The notes beneath the pieces were generated by a model. That model was not told where the DNA came from. It did not search any database and saw only the letters and a program-made list of their open reading frames with translations. 7,052 nucleotides of DNA, from assembly GCA_937896275.1 (NCBI GenBank), contig CALBMW010000531.1, positions 1 through 7,052 of the forward strand. Direction: 5' to 3'. This DNA is from an uncultured Myxococcales bacterium (GTDB lineage Bacteria; Myxococcota_A; Bradymonadia; UBA7976; UBA1532). Shown here piece by piece: positions 5,407-7,052 of the stretch (within the stretch, counting starts at the first letter, position 1; the number at the start of each line of letters is the position of its first letter). Both the position numbers and the translations under genes were made by a program.

Positions 5407-6573
5407 ATGAACCGGCTCCCTGACGCGCCGACGCTCGCCTGCTTCGGCATCTACGTGCACTACCCCTACTGCGCGCGCCACTGCCCCTATTGCGACTTCA
5501 CGGTGGCCGTGACCCGCGAGATCCCGCACGCTCGCTACCGCGACGCGGTGCTCGCGGAGCTGAGCGCGCGGGCGCCCGCGTTCGCGCACCTGGGCCCAGC
5601 CGTGAGCCTGTACTTCGGCGGCGGCACGCCGGGCCTGTGGCCGGCGGCCTGCGTCGGCGCGGTCATCGACGCGGTCGCGGCGGGCCCTGGCCTGGCCGCC
5701 GACGCCGAGATCACGATCGAGTGCAACCCCGAGGACGTCGACGCCGCGCGCCTGCGTGGGCTGCGCCTCGCGGGGGTCAACCGGCTCAGCCTGGGGGCTC
5801 AGAGCTTCGACGACGCGCTTTTGCTGCGCCTGGGCCGCGCCCACACCGCCGACGACGTGCGGCGCGCGGTGGCGCTGGCCCGCGGCGTGGGCTTCGAGGC
5901 GCTCAGCCTGGATCTGATGCACGGCGAGCAGGGGCAGACGCTGGCGGCCGCGCTGGCGGACGTCGACCTGGCGTGCGACCTGGCGCCCACCCACGTGTCG
6001 ACCTACCAGCTCACCATCGAGGCCCGCACGAGCTTCGGCGCTCGTGCCCGGCGCGGCGAGGCGCTCACCGCGCCCGACGACGATCTCGCCGTGGCCTACG
6101 ACGCCATCCGGGCCGCCCTGCGCGCCCGCGGCGTGCTGCCCTACGAGATCTCAAACGCCGCGCTCCCCGGTCACGAGGCGGTCCACAACACGCTCTACTG
6201 GACCGGTCAGCCCTACCTGGCGCTCGGCGCCGGCGCGCACGGGTTCCTGAGCGACGGGCGCAGGGGCGAGCGCTGGGAGAACGAACGGCACGCCGGCCGG
6301 TACATGGCGGCCGCGCTGAGCGGGGCGCCGGCCGAGTCGTGGCGCGAGGTCCTCGACGCCGAGACGCTGCTCGAGGAGCGGATCCTGACCGGGCTCCGCC
6401 TCGACCGCGGCGTGCGGGTCGACGCGGATCTCGAGGCGCGCTTCGGCGCCGCCGCGAGGCGGCTCGCTCGGCGGGGTGAGTTGCGGATCGACGCCCGGCG
6501 CTGGGCGGCGACCGATCGAGGGCGCGCGGTGCTGAACAGGGTGGTGCTCGATCTGGTCTCCGAGCCGCGCTGA
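5407..6573 (+). CDS. hemW: Radical SAM family heme chaperone HemW
   Basis: A 388-residue protein of normal HemW length. HemW binds a 4Fe-4S cluster, SAM and heme and is thought to deliver heme to membrane haemoproteins. The radical-SAM motif is VHYPYCARHCPYCDF (17-31), with Cys22, Cys26 and Cys29. The residue two after Cys29 is Phe rather than the fourth Cys of true HemN (CxC), which separates it from oxygen-independent coproporphyrinogen oxidase. SAM-barrel landmarks follow: YFGGGTPGLW (69-78), IECNPEDVD (104-112), LSLGAQSFDD (127-136), STYQLTIEARTSF (198-210), EISNAALPGHEAVHNTLYW (247-265) and LALGAGAHGFL (271-281). The HemW C-terminal domain covers about 315-388. At 169-178 it reads DLMHGEQGQT where most HemW proteins have DLIYGLPGQT. 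It is divergent from the desulfurase gene and 74 bases before hrcA in the same direction; hemW-hrcA adjacency is a known conserved order. Confidence 0.95.
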   Translation: MNRLPDAPTLACFGIYVHYPYCARHCPYCDFTVAVTREIPHARYRDAVLAELSARAPAFAHLGPAVSLYFGGGTPGLWPAACVGAVIDAVAAGPGLAADAEITIECNPEDVDAARLRGLRLAGVNRLSLGAQSFDDALLLRLGRAHTADDVRRAVALARGVGFEALSLDLMHGEQGQTLAAALADVDLACDLAPTHVSTYQLTIEARTSFGARARRGEALTAPDDDLAVAYDAIRAALRARGVLPYEISNAALPGHEAVHNTLYWTGQPYLALGAGAHGFLSDGRRGERWENERHAGRYMAAALSGAPAESWREVLDAETLLEERILTGLRLDRGVRVDADLEARFGAAARRLARRGELRIDARRWAATDRGRAVLNRVVLDLVSEPR

Positions 6574-6596
6574 GCGCGTCTAAGCATCTGATTTTT
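6566..6596 (+). terminator. Weak terminator-like hairpin and T-run after hemW
   Basis: CGCGC-TGA-GCGCG (6566-6578) is a perfect 5-base inverted repeat whose loop is the hemW stop codon. A run ATTTTT (6591-6596) follows 12 bases later. The stem is short and the T-run is too far away for a standard intrinsic terminator. At most it weakens read-through into hrcA. Confidence 0.18.
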
Positions 6597-6610
6597 CGGC
6601 AGCTTCCGTC

Positions 6611-6639
6611 TTGACTCGCTCTGCGCCCGCGTCCATGAT
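6611..6639 (+). promoter_or_regulatory. hrcA: Candidate promoter of hrcA
   Basis: TTGACT (6611-6616; 5 of 6 to TTGACA), a 17-base spacer and CATGAT (6634-6639; 4 of 6 to TATAAT) stand 8 bases before the GTG at 6648. The same bases can be read as heat-shock-sigma-like (CTTGACT at 6610-6616 and GTCCATGA at 6631-6638, 14 bases apart). No CIRCE repeat is seen. With no Shine-Dalgarno before the GTG, the transcript would be nearly leaderless. Confidence 0.5.
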
Positions 6640-6647
6640 CGGCCCCC

Positions 6648-7052
6648 GTGACGAACCGCCCGACCCGGACCGAGGGCCGGGGGCGCCGAGGCGCCTTCGA
6701 AGCCGTGCTCAGCCCGCGCGCCGCGGGCGTGCTGCGCGGAGTCGTGGCCGGCTTCCTGAACTCGGGGGGGCCGGTAGGCTCCGCTGCGGTGTTGCGCAGC
6801 ACGCGCCTCGCGGTCAGCCCCGCGACGGTTCGCGTCGTGATGAACGAACTCACCGTCGCGGGCCTCCTCGAGCAGCCACACGCTTCTGCGGGCCGCGTGC
6901 CGACCTTGGCCGGCCTGCGCATCTACCTCGATCACCTGATGCCCGTGCGTTCGCCGAGCGCCGAGGCGCGCGACGATCTCGATTGCGCGCTCCGCGCGGC
7001 AGGCGACGAGCCCGATGCGCTGGTGCGCGCCGCGTCGCGCCACTTGGCGACA
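6648..7052 (+). CDS. hrcA: Heat-inducible transcription repressor HrcA, C-terminus cut by window edge
   Basis: The first 135 residues of HrcA, a winged-helix repressor that shuts off groE/dnaK-type heat-shock genes by binding CIRCE operators. An in-frame TGA at 6636-6638 rules out any start upstream; the GTG at 6648 is the first possible one. Recognisable blocks are LSPRAAGVLRGVVAGFLNSG (21-40), GPVGS (41-45), VSPATVRVVMNEL (56-68), GLLEQPHASAGRVPT (72-86) and LRIYLDHLM (90-98), matching the HrcA winged-helix consensus (PVGS; SSATIRN; QPHTSAGRVPT; YVD.L). The C-terminal dimer domain lies beyond the window. There is a basic leader of about 20 residues (RPTRTEGRGRRG) not usual in the family, and the recognition-helix region differs at conserved places (Pro58 for Ser, Val63 for Asn). 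It follows hemW; grpE/dnaK/dnaJ are the expected but unseen next genes. Confidence 0.92.
   Translation, partial: MTNRPTRTEGRGRRGAFEAVLSPRAAGVLRGVVAGFLNSGGPVGSAAVLRSTRLAVSPATVRVVMNELTVAGLLEQPHASAGRVPTLAGLRIYLDHLMPVRSPSAEARDDLDCALRAAGDEPDALVRAASRHLAT

Noticed and set aside
4082..5410. A 442-codon plus-strand frame opposite the desulfurase
   Set aside because: Antisense to a gene with all catalytic motifs intact; the translation is composition-driven.
3948..5450. A 500-codon minus-strand frame across the desulfurase-thiI junction
   Set aside because: It is a shifted frame of two well-supported genes, with a repetitive Arg/Gly/Ala translation.
5407..6573. Oxygen-independent coproporphyrinogen III oxidase (HemN) as the product
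   Set aside because: The fourth Cys of the HemN motif is absent (CPYCDF), and the short N-terminus and GAGAHGF-type C-terminal blocks fit HemW.
6574..6647. A CIRCE operator before hrcA
   Set aside because: No TTAGCACTC-N9-GAGTGCTAA-like inverted repeat is present in the 74-base gap.
6065..7043. Two long minus-strand frames opposite the end of hemW and hrcA
   Set aside because: Both are antisense shadows of hemW and hrcA with Arg/Ser/Ala-rich low-complexity translations.
1..7052. CRISPR arrays, transposons, tRNA or rRNA genes, and a hidden defence system
   Set aside because: I found no regularly spaced repeats, transposase motifs, terminal inverted repeats, RNA gene sequences or defence domains; no gap between genes exceeds 100 bases.

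Overview
This is a very GC-rich window (about 70 % or more by eye) with strong G/C bias at third codon positions. It holds seven protein genes packed tightly with no mobile elements, RNA genes or CRISPR. The gene mix suggests a Myxococcota/Deltaproteobacteria-type bacterium, but the assignment rests on composition and gene families only. The mix is a HemW-HrcA pair, a rhodanese-less ThiI with its own cysteine desulfurase, a DUF4846 exported protein, a DUF4139 protein and an acyl-CoA dehydrogenase.

Left part (1-5311, minus strand, read right to left): a likely five-gene transcription unit. It starts with a class I cysteine desulfurase (4184-5311). This overlaps thiI (2971-4191) by 8 bases. Seven bases later comes a GTG-started exported DUF4846 protein (2082-2963), then an isovaleryl-CoA-dehydrogenase-like acyl-CoA dehydrogenase (868-2046), and finally a DUF4140/DUF4139 (MuiA-type) protein cut by the left edge (1-810). 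The first two genes form a sulfur relay: the desulfurase takes sulfur from cysteine as a persulfide and ThiI uses it to make 4-thiouridine in tRNA. Nothing in the sequence ties the other three to that pathway. They may share only a transcript.

Middle (5312-5406): a 95-base divergent intergenic region. It has a candidate promoter for the desulfurase, with a 12-base perfect palindrome inside the promoter spacer, and a good ribosome binding site for the rightward gene.

Right part (5407-7052, plus strand): hemW, a radical-SAM heme chaperone, followed after 74 bases by the N-terminal 135 residues of hrcA, the heat-shock repressor, cut by the right edge. hemW next to hrcA at the head of a grpE-dnaK-dnaJ cluster is a known arrangement in other bacteria, so chaperone genes may lie just beyond the window.

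I saw no clearly new system. The points most worth following are the desulfurase-ThiI pair, a possible cysteine-peptidase-like Cys/His arrangement in the DUF4846 protein, a HrcA with an altered recognition helix and an extended N-terminus, and promoter-like boxes placed 7-8 bases from three start codons that lack a Shine-Dalgarno sequence, which suggests leaderless mRNAs.
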